64,000 nt of DNA from Rhizopus arrhizus (lineage: Eukaryota > Mucoromycota > Mucoromycetes > Mucorales > Rhizopodaceae), in the NCBI GenBank assembly GCA_024220505.1, contig JAKZZE010000009.1:72001-136000 (forward strand), read 5' to 3'. Of the stretch, positions 33,692 through 42,995 are shown piece by piece; position 1 is the first letter of the stretch; the number at the start of each line of letters is the position of its first letter. Made by a program: the position numbers and the translations under genes. The notes beneath the pieces were generated by a model. The model was not told the DNA's origin. It saw nothing but the letters and a program-made list of their open reading frames with translations, and did not search any database.

Positions 33692-34689
33692 CGTATAAAA
33701 GATTTGGAAATTCTCTTTCGCTTCCCCAACACTTTTGATAGTTTTTTCCTTTTAAGGAAATAACCCATCATGTCCACCCACCTTCAAACCATTCAACGAT
33801 TACAAAATGAACTCGCAATCGCTAATGCCAAGATACACCAGTTGCAACAGGAAAACGCTTCTTTGCGGAAGCAAGTATCCTCTGAACCCACCCCAACTGC
33901 AAACTCCAGTCCTCCTTCTGAATCTACTCCCCCCTCCTCCAAACGTCCACGCTCCCCCAGCAATGATGCTGCTCCTCCCACAACCAAGGTATCTAAACTT
34001 CCGAATCCCAAACCCAAACACAGTTTAGCTGCCATTGCTCGGCAATTTTCCTCTCCTACTGCTCCTTCCAGCTTCAAGTTTATTCACGTTCCCATTCACC
34101 GTCGCCTCCCCATCCATCAACTCCGTGCTAACCTTCGTGAGTTGCACATTAACACACGCCGCATTCTGGATATTCAATATTCAGATCGAAATGTGGTCAG
34201 CTTCCTTATCCATACCGGTTTCGAACCTGAGCTCCGTTCTCAGCTGTACAAACACAAAATCACTAATCGTGACGACTTCGACCCTCTGAGCCCCTCCATC
34301 ATTCGTGATCCTACACTTCTCAATGAATCCATTGAAAGAAAAACCAAACTTGCTCGTCATGTATTCCTCCAACGACTTGGTTCTGCTTTCCGCCGTCTCA
34401 AGGCTCCTCTTTACAACGCTGTCACTAACTACTTTCTCCAATCAGGACTCATAGACCTCAATTTCTTGGAGTCTTTTGATCTCGCTCCCCCTCACAACTA
34501 TCACAACCCTCTCCTAGACAAGATCTAGAGCTCTTTTCTACCTCTTCCCTTCCCTTTCCTTTTTCCTTTTTGATTATCAAAAAGGTTTTTAGCACTCTTT
34601 TATCCTCTCTTTGATCTGACCCGGGCAATTCAATCCTAGAAGTGATTATGTGCTCAATTGGGTTATCTTAAATTTAAAATAAAAATACT
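33692..34689 (+). mobile_element. ORF1-only LINE derivative, unit C
   Basis: A 1-kb unit starting TATAAAAGATTTGGAA, with one ORF1-like gene and the same conserved 3' tail (hairpin near 34560-34585, CCCGGGCAATTC, TATGTGCTCAATTGGG). It has no reverse transcriptase and so must use one supplied in trans. Confidence 0.75.
33770..34528 (+). CDS. ORF1-type protein of the non-autonomous LINE unit
   Basis: 252 intact codons. Residues 1-40 form a leucine-heptad coiled coil (TIQRLQNELAIANAKIHQLQ). A Pro/Ser-rich linker with a basic patch follows. Residues about 100-245 (FKFIHVPIHRRLPIHQLRAN to the LESFDL end) align in order with the C-terminal domain of the ORF1 at 28771. The zinc ribbon of the longer protein is missing. 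A role in packaging its own RNA is inferred. Confidence 0.75.
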   Translation: MSTHLQTIQRLQNELAIANAKIHQLQQENASLRKQVSSEPTPTANSSPPSESTPPSSKRPRSPSNDAAPPTTKVSKLPNPKPKHSLAAIARQFSSPTAPSSFKFIHVPIHRRLPIHQLRANLRELHINTRRILDIQYSDRNVVSFLIHTGFEPELRSQLYKHKITNRDDFDPLSPSIIRDPTLLNESIERKTKLARHVFLQRLGSAFRRLKAPLYNAVTNYFLQSGLIDLNFLESFDLAPPHNYHNPLLDKI

Positions 34690-34712
34690 CTTTTATGCTT
34701 ATAAAAGATTTG
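34690..34712 (+). repeat. Intact 23-bp target site copy at the 3' end of the LINE array
   Basis: Begins CTTTTATGCT and ends AAAAGATTTG. The other copy was split by the Fanzor transposon into 23496-23507 and 28733-28743. It serves as a natural empty site for both insertions. Confidence 0.85.
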
Positions 34713-34894
34713 AAATCAAAATATAAATTTTCCCTTTATAACTCCTGTCTATTTTGCTATTAGCTGCTAAATTTGATGATCTAAATGCTCATGTTATAAG
34801 TAGAAATGTTTTCTCATCTATTCCCGCGTTTTATTATGAATAAATCTCTTTGATAAATAATATTTTCCGGCAATGCTTCTTTATTTAATCAAAT

Positions 34895-35707
34895 TTAGAA
34901 CTTCATGTCGTGAGGGAATTGACCCTTACGGAGGCTGAAGGTAGACTTCAAGTAAGAGACGAGGTAAGCATCCTTGGCAGCAGCGGCAAGGATTTCCTTG
35001 TCAAGAGCCTTCTGGTCGGCAGCCTTGGATTCAGGGAAAGCAGCCTTCTTCTATAGTATTGCTTAGTTATCTATTTGAATACTTTCTATGTTGTGTAATA
35101 TTTACCTGTTCACCTTCAAGGAAGGCCTTTTCAGTTTTGGCAGATTTCTTGAAGTAAGCATCGTTGAACTTTTCATCAACCTAAAAAAGCACAATTAGTA
35201 AAGTGTACGTACAAACGTCATCTTTTATGCTACCTTGGCGGAAGAGAGATCAATCTTGGTGGAGGTGGCAATAACATAAGCTTGATTGACACGACGAAGA
35301 GGAACGCCGTTGACCTTGAAGGGACCAGTGACAAGCAAGAGTCCAGAATCCAATTGCTTCAAGAAGACAACACGCTTTCCACGGTAGCGACCAGCCAAAA
35401 GGATCAAAACGGTACCAGGGGTGATGTTGGAGCGAAGAGCAGTCTTCTTAGCAGACTTACGGTTGACCTTGGGTTGAGGAACATCTTCAGCAGGGTAGAA
35501 ACGAGGAGCCTTTTGGGCAGGAACAGTACGCTTACCGCCATTCTTGGCACCCTTGACTTCAACAGTCTTTTCAGCAACGGTTTGCTTGGTAGGAGCAGCA
35601 ACATTGGTTTTTTGGCGTTTATACAAGGCCTTCTTGGAGTAAACAGTGGAACGGCTGTAACGGCTGACACCGGGAACAAGAACGGAATTTCTGGGAGCGT
35701 GAGCCAT
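34895..35707 (-). CDS. RPL6: 60S ribosomal protein eL6
   Basis: Three exons (35234-35707, 35106-35180, 34895-35050) give 234 residues. The family landmarks are present: [58 protein letters not shown] and [11 protein letters not shown], with [14 protein letters not shown] near the C-terminus. It is a structural protein of the large ribosomal subunit. Codons are strongly biased (AAG, GCC, GTC), as expected of a highly expressed gene. It lies between the LINE array and the small secreted-type gene and is not damaged by the nearby insertions. Confidence 0.97.
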
Positions 35708-36529
35708 GTCTATTCAATTACACCTATAAATTGAATTAATACTGAAGTTCAATTACCAAAGGGTGAGGAAGGACTGTTTAACAGTTGCATATCGCAAAAA
35801 AAAAAGAAAGCAAGTTTGAATTTCTATTTTTGAGTCGTTGTGTTTTTAAGTAGTCAATCGCTGTTCAATTATATATGTCATATCTCATTTAGTTTCCAAT
35901 CTACCATCCATCCATCCATCCATTTATCTATTCATAGGTGATGCTCCTTTTTTCTGGATATACTTCTGTTTTGCAGTACTATCCTCTCCTCATAATCCTA
36001 CCTAATAGGGCCGGGAAAAAGAAAGAGGGGTGTTTTGTAAATGAATGTTTAACACTTATGCTCTTCGTCCACTGACAACTTACCCCCACCCGAGACAAAT
36101 CGGGAATTTAAAATTGGCTTTTAAAAACAGTCACTGCTAAAATTCATGATGGATCAGGAGCATTATTTGCAGAAAATACACAATATGTTTCTTCTTTTTA
36201 TTATATGGCTTCTAATACCAAAATTTCTACATCTTTGCAGAGACAAAGAAGCATTATCACATGTATTAAACCTGTAAAAAACAATAATAATCTAAGAAAT
36301 CCATTGGCATTTGATCAACATTTTCCATGTTGTAAAAAACGAGTTGCATTTTTGTTAGACCGTAAATATATTAAGAAGATTGGTGAGATATTGTAACATA
36401 TTGATTCTGAGCATCTTATTGTACACAAACACTTTGATTTTCAATGTTGTCCCTTCCTTTTTTTTATGACCGATTGCTTTAAACAATTTATCATCGTTGA
36501 TTGAAAGTATAAAAGCTACATTTCTTTTT
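35708..36529. other. Intergenic region with CATC microsatellite
   Basis: Contains a (CATC)n tract near 35903-35922. A frame at 36205-36396 and an alternative hydrophobic frame from 36151 overlap in different registers; neither is convincing. A TATAAAAG box at 36508-36515 precedes the next gene. Confidence 0.4.
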
Positions 36530-37072
36530 ATGCTTGCTCTTTATATACTTACTATGCACCAAATTATTACCCTTTTAATGGCAATTAAACTTGTTTCAAT
36601 GGAAAACACCATAAGATGCATGAATGAACATGTTGACGAGACCAAACTACCTATTAATGCAATCATGAGCTCTGAATTTAATAGTTCTACTTCTTCTGCT
36701 GCCTCCTTGCCTTTTAAATCACTGGATACTTCTCCAGCTCAACCGGTGAGCTATATTTCCTTTGTACTGTCCAATAGCTTAAATCTCGGTATTGTTCAAA
36801 AGTATAATACGCCACCAATAACGATGTCTTCAGATGAAGAAACAACTTTTTCTTTTTCACAGGAAGTATTAACAACCGCTACCATCCTTCCTATTATTGT
36901 TAGCAGTGTGCAACCTGCTCTTAGTCCTAGTCCAGGGCCATTGAATACAGTGTTTACGATAGTTTCACTTAGTATGACAACAAACGCTACCACATTGCTT
37001 ACATCGCATACAACAATTCCTCCTATTCCAGGTGCAACCAGTAGGAAAAACAGTTATATGACATTCTCTTAA
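36530..37072 (+). CDS. Small Ser/Thr-rich protein with signal sequence
   Basis: 180 residues from the ATG at 36530, chosen because a TATAAAAG box lies 22 bases upstream and the ATG gives a clean hydrophobic start (MLALYILTMHQIITLLMAIKL). An in-frame start at 36497 would lie upstream of that box. The remainder is rich in Ser, Thr, Pro and Ala (SSTSSAASLP, SPSPGPLNT, TTNATTLLTSHTTIPP), as in O-mannosylated cell-surface proteins, with few cysteines. No GPI-anchor-like hydrophobic end is present. No family is recognised; it may be a secreted or wall-associated protein. Confidence 0.5.
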   Translation: MLALYILTMHQIITLLMAIKLVSMENTIRCMNEHVDETKLPINAIMSSEFNSSTSSAASLPFKSLDTSPAQPVSYISFVLSNSLNLGIVQKYNTPPITMSSDEETTFSFSQEVLTTATILPIIVSSVQPALSPSPGPLNTVFTIVSLSMTTNATTLLTSHTTIPPIPGATSRKNSYMTFS

Positions 37073-37191
37073 GGTTTATTCTTTTTGGCGTTATGCCTTT
37101 TATAATAAAAACAAGCTTTTTGTTTTAAATAAATGATTATTATTGTTATTATTATTACAAATCTAATATTATATTACAGAAAAATGATAGC

Positions 37192-37702
37192 TTAATTAAT
37201 AGCAAATGATTCGCCACAACCGCAAGTCCCTTTTACATTTGGATTATTAAATACAAAGTGCTCTGATAGTTTATCTTGTACAAAGTCCATTTCTGAGCCT
37301 AATACTGTGATTAAAGCTTTTGAATCGACAAGTACAGTGACACCTATTATTTATGGTGAGATAAGGAGTGGGTCAAAGCGTTTTCATATATTACCGTCTT
37401 GATTGACAATTTCGTCAAATTTGCCTTTCGTGTCTGTGAATTCCAAAGTGTATGAATTTCCTGAACAGCCCTTTTGTCTAACACCAACTCGTAAATATTT
37501 TGGAGTAGGTCCTTCTGTTAAATCTTTTAGGCGAGAAACTGCTGCAGGTGTCTAAAGAGAAAAATTAGTTAGCAAAAGAAGAAGAATGATTAAAATCCCT
37601 TACAAGAGTCAGTGCTGCTTTTCTTAAGCGTAAACGTGAGCTTGCATTTGATGTTTTTAATGATTCGGCTGCAACTTGCTTTACAATCGCACCGATGGGC
37701 AT
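37192..37702 (-). CDS. ISA1: Mitochondrial iron-sulfur assembly protein Isa1 (A-type)
   Basis: Three exons (37604-37702, 37395-37551, 37192-37343) give 135 residues. The A-type carrier cysteines are present: GVRQKGCSGNSYTLEF and the C-terminal KGTCGCGESFAIN. SEMDFVQDKLSEHFVFNNPN is also family-typical. The N-terminal 30 residues are rich in Arg, Lys and Ser and may serve as a mitochondrial presequence. With Isa2 and Iba57 it matures [4Fe-4S] clusters for aconitase, lipoate synthase and others. Confidence 0.95.
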
Positions 37703-37888
37703 AGTTATTTAATTTATGGAAAAGAAAAAGAACGAAAATTTCCAGGCATTGCTGTGATTGAATATATGAACATTATAATGCAGTAATTTGATTGGTCGTT
37801 AAAGACGAAAATGGAATCTCGTTTTTTTTTTTCACAAAGGATTTGTCATAAAGCATTAGAGTCAAATATACTGTTTTTTGAATATGTG

Positions 37889-37983
37889 TTTGCGCTGAGA
37901 TAAAAATTAATTTGCGCTGATTTTAAAAGAATGTTTGCGTCAAAGTAAAAATAGTTTTGCGTTGCTTAATAATAAATTTTGCG
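37889..37983 (+). repeat. Five TTTGCG units at 22-23 base spacing
   Basis: TTTGCG starts at 37889, 37911, 37934, 37956 and 37978 in an AT-rich context. By position upstream of the transposase pseudogene this looks like the subterminal repeat array of the second transposon. I could not find a matching right end. Confidence 0.7.
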
Positions 37984-38284
37984 CCAAGAGATTAGAGCAA
38001 AAAATATAAATGATCTAAAATATCGTAAAGGATTAGACTGGGCAAAGTCCCCTAGTGAAGTGGTCAAGTTCTTTCTGCTGGATTAGTATCTCGTCTAGTG
38101 GCACTAGTTCCAATCTCCATGGTCGTTTTCTGTTTGTTTGTTCGTAGGTTTAAGCCCTGTTATTAAAAAATGTTTGTTATGATGACCAGCTAAAAATGCG
38201 GCATCCGAATAAAATCCTCATACAAAAAAAAGTAAAGGATTCGACTCCTTTTTTCTTTTATTTAGTTTAAATATTAGAACAAAC

Positions 38285-39675
38285 ATGCAAAACGTTAGTG
38301 AATTTATTGCTGATAGAGAAATTATTTCTGATAATGATATGGATACTTCATCTGACGATTATATGGAAGATGACGAGCAGAAGGAAATGGAAATTGAGCA
38401 TTTCAATTTGAGCGAAGAATGGATGGAGAAAGTAAGACGAATCGGGGAATGATTCTCTATCATGTGTACGTGAATATGTGGAAGTAGATTTAATAGAGGA
38501 AGAGAATGAAGATTTTTTTAAAGATGCTTTTCTTTTCGCAGAGTCAATGTCGTTGAAAAAAGACATACGGCTTTGAATGTTAAAACGAGAGGTTCTTACA
38601 GAAAGTATACTCCTAAACAAGTTGAGAAACTCTTCGACTTAATAATCGAAGAAGGATTCACGACAAAAGCTGCAGCTTTAGCCACTGGGATTAATGTACG
38701 CACTGTCCAGAATTATGTTAAAACTTATAACAATGATCCTAAGAGACGACTTCCAGGACCTTATTCTAAACCTCGTGGAAGACCTCGTGCTAAGTTGACT
38801 GAGGAGCATTCTAAATTTCTACTTGACTATATCGAAAAGAATACTACTGCTATATTAGATGAGTTAAAGTTAAAACTTTGTGAGAAATTTGAGGGTTTGA
38901 AAATCTCTATTTCTGCCATTCACAGACATTTAGTACATAAGCATAACATTACGTTAAAGAAACTTGAAAAAATACCAGCAGCAAGAAATTCTGACAGAGT
39001 AATAGCATTGCGAAAGGCGATTGTTGAACAGTATAAGAGTGATGCAGATATGAATTTTTCTAAGAATTGTGTTTTTATTGATGAAGCAGGTTTCAATTTA
39101 CATACGCAAAGAAGCCACGGCCGTTCATTAAAAGGCACACCTGTAAAGAGCACTGTACCAACTGGAAAAGGTGTTACATTTACAATTTTAGGTGCAATTT
39201 CTCAAGCAGGTATCATAAATATTGGAGTTAAAAAACCAGAATCAGCTTCTTCTAAAAAAGAAAGGCAGATGGTAAAGAAGTAAAAATAAATGGCAAAGTT
39301 GGGACAAGAACTGAGCACCTTTTGGCCTATCTAAACAATGTAATGAATACACTAGATAAGAATAATATAAAAGGGCAGTATATTGTTATGGATAATGCAC
39401 TTATTCACAAGCCAAAAGCAATCAAAGCATTGATCGAAGAACGAGGACATAAGTGCATATATTTGCCACCATATTCTCCTTTCTTGAACCCAATTGAGGA
39501 ATTTTGGTCAAAAGTAAAAGCTGGTGTTAGAAGAACACCATTGACGGCAGATAATCGTCTCACTGATCGTATATGTGAATCGGCTGGAAAAGTAGCAAAA
39601 AAAGATTTTGAAGGATGGATTAAGTATTCAATGTTGTTTTTCCAGAGGTGTTTGAATGAGGAAAGAAATCTTTAA
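38285..39675 (+). pseudogene. Second DD34E Tc1/IS630-type transposase, frameshifted
   Basis: Protein-like sequence runs from an acidic N-terminus (MQNVSEFIADREIISDNDMD) through a helix-turn-helix (EEGFTTKAAALATGINVRTV), a GRPRAKLTEEHSKFLLDYIE linker, and the catalytic residues in CVFIDEAGF, YIVMDNALIHK and FLNPIEEFWSKVK (34 residues between the last Asp and Glu). The frame is broken at three places, each a homopolymer: G4 at 38444-38447, A6 at 38556-38561 and A6 at 39254-39259. One-base changes would restore a continuous frame, and no nonsense mutation was seen. It is either a very young pseudogene or an artefact of homopolymer reads. It differs clearly from the 27-28 kb transposase. Confidence 0.8.
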
Positions 39676-39928
39676 AATAGTCATTAGGAGTGTAGCTTTC
39701 AACAGACGTACTCTGAATGCTCATTGAGATTTGAACAACATGAAACAAGAATTAACAAAAAAAAAAAAAAAAAAAAAAAGGAAAAACGATAAAAGCAAGA
39801 AGAAAAGTTTATATTGATATTAAAGGTTAAAAAAAAAACCATCATTCATTAACATAAATGCAATACATATGAATAAATACTGTACAACCATTAGTGTCTT
39901 AAAGCTTAACATAAATATATTTACAGCA

Positions 39929-40400
39929 TTAAAATCGAACTGGGCAACTTCGATTACGATCCTTTGTCAGGTCTGTCAAATCAATCAAATCAGTAAGTTT
40001 TACTGATGTTCGGTGTCTTTGTTGCATAATACTTGGTATATCTGACTTTTTACAGAACTTCCAAAAGGCATGGCATACAAGTAGCAAGATATTCAAGTTT
40101 TTAAGGTTTGTGAAAACTGGAAGTTGTGCCAAGGAGGAAGGGAATTCAAGGTGACCGATCTCATACATAACATAAAGTCTGTCATGGCCCAGTCTTGTTA
40201 GAAAAAATGTAATGGCAAATCCTATATTTACAAAATTAGCCACACTCAAACACAAATCTATGGATATATATATAAGAAAATTGAATTACCGTGGATTTGA
40301 AATGAAATTGAAGACTCCAGGAGGTGCAAGTCAATAGCTTCCTTGCTAAAACAAGCGATTCTCGTCAAGTCCATACATAACGCCGCTTTGTTACATGTTG
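39929..40400 (-). pseudogene. C-terminal fragment of an unidentified protein
   Basis: Two exons join on the minus strand: one around 40308-40400 (NKAALCMDLTRIACFSKEAI) and one at 39929-40259 ending RNRSCPVRF, with a GT-AG intron between. The sequence reads like real protein, with hydrophobic helices and a SVKLTDLIDLTDLTKDR segment. Upstream the frame fades, and no start codon is supported. It sits between a transposon remnant and another gene fragment, so I treat it as a relic, although a complete gene with undetected 5' exons is possible. Confidence 0.35.
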
Positions 40401-40584
40401 GCTGAATAATATAGTTATAAAGTTCAAAAAAAAAAAGTAATTAGTTTTAATTTATGTTTAGAATAACAGTGTGTTAATGTTATCAGGATAATACTTAGCT
40501 TTGTTTTGGAACCTTCTTGACTTAAAATTACTGAAGTAAATTTTAAAGCTTGACAGTTAAAAGTAATGAGTAAGTGTCTTCTTG

Positions 40585-42076
40585 AAACTCATCTCTGGGG
40601 ATATTCGCAATATAGTGAATGTCGCAAGAGAGATTATATCAGGAGGGTTCGCCAGTGAATGCATAATTCTATTAAGGAATCACAGGCTACTAGCTGCAGC
40701 GCATTCAAGAAACATGAAGAACCCATCTCCAGGAACATTTGCAAAATAGCAAACATCGCAGGGGAGACAGTATCCGGGGTTTTTCGCTTTATGATCCAAG
40801 AAGAAATATACAATTCTATCATAATCACAAACTACTGGCCACAGGGCATCTTCATGATCGGCACTGAAGACGTCAGAGATAAAACTTTCGTTGAACAGTC
40901 GCTGAGATTGAAAACGCCCAAACTATTCTTTTTCTTTTTTACATAAAACTGTCGCGTAAGAAGATCCCTGATGATGTAAAATAGTGCAAAGAGAATATTC
41001 AAACTTTAACAGCAAAAGCCTTCTTTGATGAATATAATTTTACCGATAGTCGAAAAGCTTCTCGCAGATATAACACTATCTTACAAAAATATCTGATTGA
41101 TAATGTGAAAGCCCAGCAATTGACACGAGAATTTACAGCATTCAAATCATCGTCTAACTACAAAAATTACTAGAAGGAGAAACGACGAAATACTGTAAGA
41201 GATAAAATACATGAAATCTGCGCTGACTATGTCGGAGATGTTGCTGAACAGGAAGCTAATGAATTACGAAATGGTGATGAAAAACTGTCAACATAAACTC
41301 AAGCAAGAATAGGAGAAATTATACTTGACGCAGCAGCAAGTGAAGTCAATTTGAATGACGAACAAGCAAGGACACTTTTTTCCGATGAACCGGCACAAGA
41401 ACCTACACCTCACGAACAAACACAACAAGAGCCATTGAATGATATCCAAGATTGTTTCCTAATCTTTAAAAACGAAGTGAAACGTATATTACAGGTTAAC
41501 CAGACTCTCAAGATAGAAGAACATGTTCAGGAATTATTGTCATTAAATAATATCCTCTTGCTACGACCCCTTCAGTACAGTCAATTGATACGTTCAGTCT
41601 TTACTGATTCTTTGTTAGCCAAAATACATGACGAATTCCAGAAGAAAATTGAATTCCCAGATATGAAGTTTACTTCAGCAGAATTTATGAGTATCGTTGA
41701 AAACATTATGAACCTAGACTCCGGAATCACATCAGTACTGTCAACCACGGCAGGGTTATTACAAATCGCATCAAAGATGCCATATGAAAAACAGAGAGTC
41801 ATAGCGGGTCTCGCTATGTTGATTCAAAAGTTGTCCAAGAATTCCATAAATGATATGACCACCATTAATGAAACTGAGCTCTGGAATACTTATTTCGACT
41901 CTTTGTTGTCTTGTGCTGTTACTAATTCAGAAAGATCAGTATTGTTAAGGTGGCTAGACAAAGTTATTAGTCCCAGTTTGCCTTTGAGACCAGATGCTGT
42001 AGTTTCTATTGTTGACAAGCTCTGGCAAAATTTATTATTAAGCAACGCAAAACTGTTTCTTTATTTTTTATTTTAA
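40585..42076 (+). pseudogene. Broken gene remnant of unknown family
   Basis: Several frames in series look like one former coding region: repeated helical segments (ISGDIRNIVNVAREIISGG and, 135 bases on, ISRNICKIANIAGETVSGV), a charged stretch with a TAG near 41171 and a TAA near 41295, then an open frame 41351-42076 (241 codons, from MNDEQARTLFSDEP to the end). The last frame runs into the LINE tail at about 42075, which suggests that it was truncated by that insertion. No domain is recognised. Confidence 0.4.
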
Positions 42077-42079
42077 AGA

Positions 42080-42770
42080 TTATTTATTTATAAAGTCCAT
42101 TTGAGCGCGGGGTGTTTATCACATCTGTTCGCCCGGACTAGTTCAATATGAAGTAAAGTAATGTGAGGCTAAAAACCCTTCGGGGTCAAAGGTAAAAAAG
42201 GTCAATAGAACAGCATTTGGAAAACAGTAACATCCTTAATGCTTTAAGAGTCAATTTAGAAGGAGCTGGCCATGTAGAGGTCTAGTACAAGTGTCTATAT
42301 GGTGGTAAAGATAATCCAGTTCAAACAGTATTGAACATATGATTAGCCAATGAAGGATCCGAGGGGTAACTGTAAGACTTGAACGAGGAAGTTTTGTTGG
42401 TAGGAGATTTAAAAGGAACGACAAAGGATCTTCAATAGTGCTAGGCATTTGTAGCCGGTTGTGCATGTTGAGACATTGAATTGCGTGCGATTTTGTCAGC
42501 GTCTGATTTGGATAGATGGGACAGGGCCTGGGTTTGCCGTCAGGAAGCCATCCAAGGCGCCATCTTATGCATCGGTTACGTTCTTTTCGGGTCATCGGCA
42601 ACCAAAGGATTGGATCAAGTGAGACTGTTGGTCTACAACAAGAAAGCAGTTTTGAATTTTTATGTTGTCTTTGGTTATCTAGACCTTGTTGCAGAAACTG
42701 TTTCTTGATGGCCTTAAAAGTCTTGATACTGACTTCTTCCACTGGAGGGCAAATTAATTTTTATCTCAGC
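42080..42770 (-). mobile_element. 5'-truncated LINE copy (ORF2 C-terminus and tail)
   Basis: On the minus strand the frame 42251-42742 encodes SLDPILWLPM, IRWRLGWLPDGKPRPC and SHAIQCLNMHNRLQMPSTIEDPLSFLLN, matching 32900-33344 of unit A. The tail at 42080-42250 keeps GGGTTTTTAGCC, TTGAACTAGTCCGGGC and a GCGCTCAA variant of the unit A tail. Everything 5' of the last part of ORF2 is missing, as is common for LINE insertions. Confidence 0.8.
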
Positions 42771-42995
42771 ACAAACTCATATTCAAAAAACAGTAATTAA
42801 TTTACTCCAATCATATTAGCTTGAAGCATATCGGTAACACATGAACATTGACTCCCTTTTTTTTTTTTTGCACCTATTCGTTCTTAAAATATAATCACTC
42901 CGATCATCACGCGAAACATCAGGCTACTGTTCAATCTTCATTTTATAAACAACTTTTGTACCATTTTCCTTTCTTTTCTTCTTTTTAACTATACA

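Noticed and set aside
36151..36396. Two overlapping short frames upstream of the Ser/Thr-rich gene, one with a hydrophobic segment
   Set aside because: Different registers, no clean splice joint to the gene at 36530, and a TATAAAAG box lies between them and that gene.
38050..38125. tRNA-like or SINE-like sequence with a box A-like TAGTGAAGTGG and a weak box B-like AGTTCCAATCTC
   Set aside because: Box B differs at several positions, and I could not draw a cloverleaf with a paired acceptor stem.
39254..39260. AAAAAAG as a programmed -1 frameshift heptamer in the second transposase
   Set aside because: The zero frame reads AAA AAA G preceded by T, not the A AAA AAG register needed for tandem slippage; an indel is simpler.
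40659..40946. 95-codon plus-strand frame as an independent gene
   Set aside because: It is better read as part of a larger broken region with an internal repeat, and it ends in a poly-Phe run from a T-rich tract.
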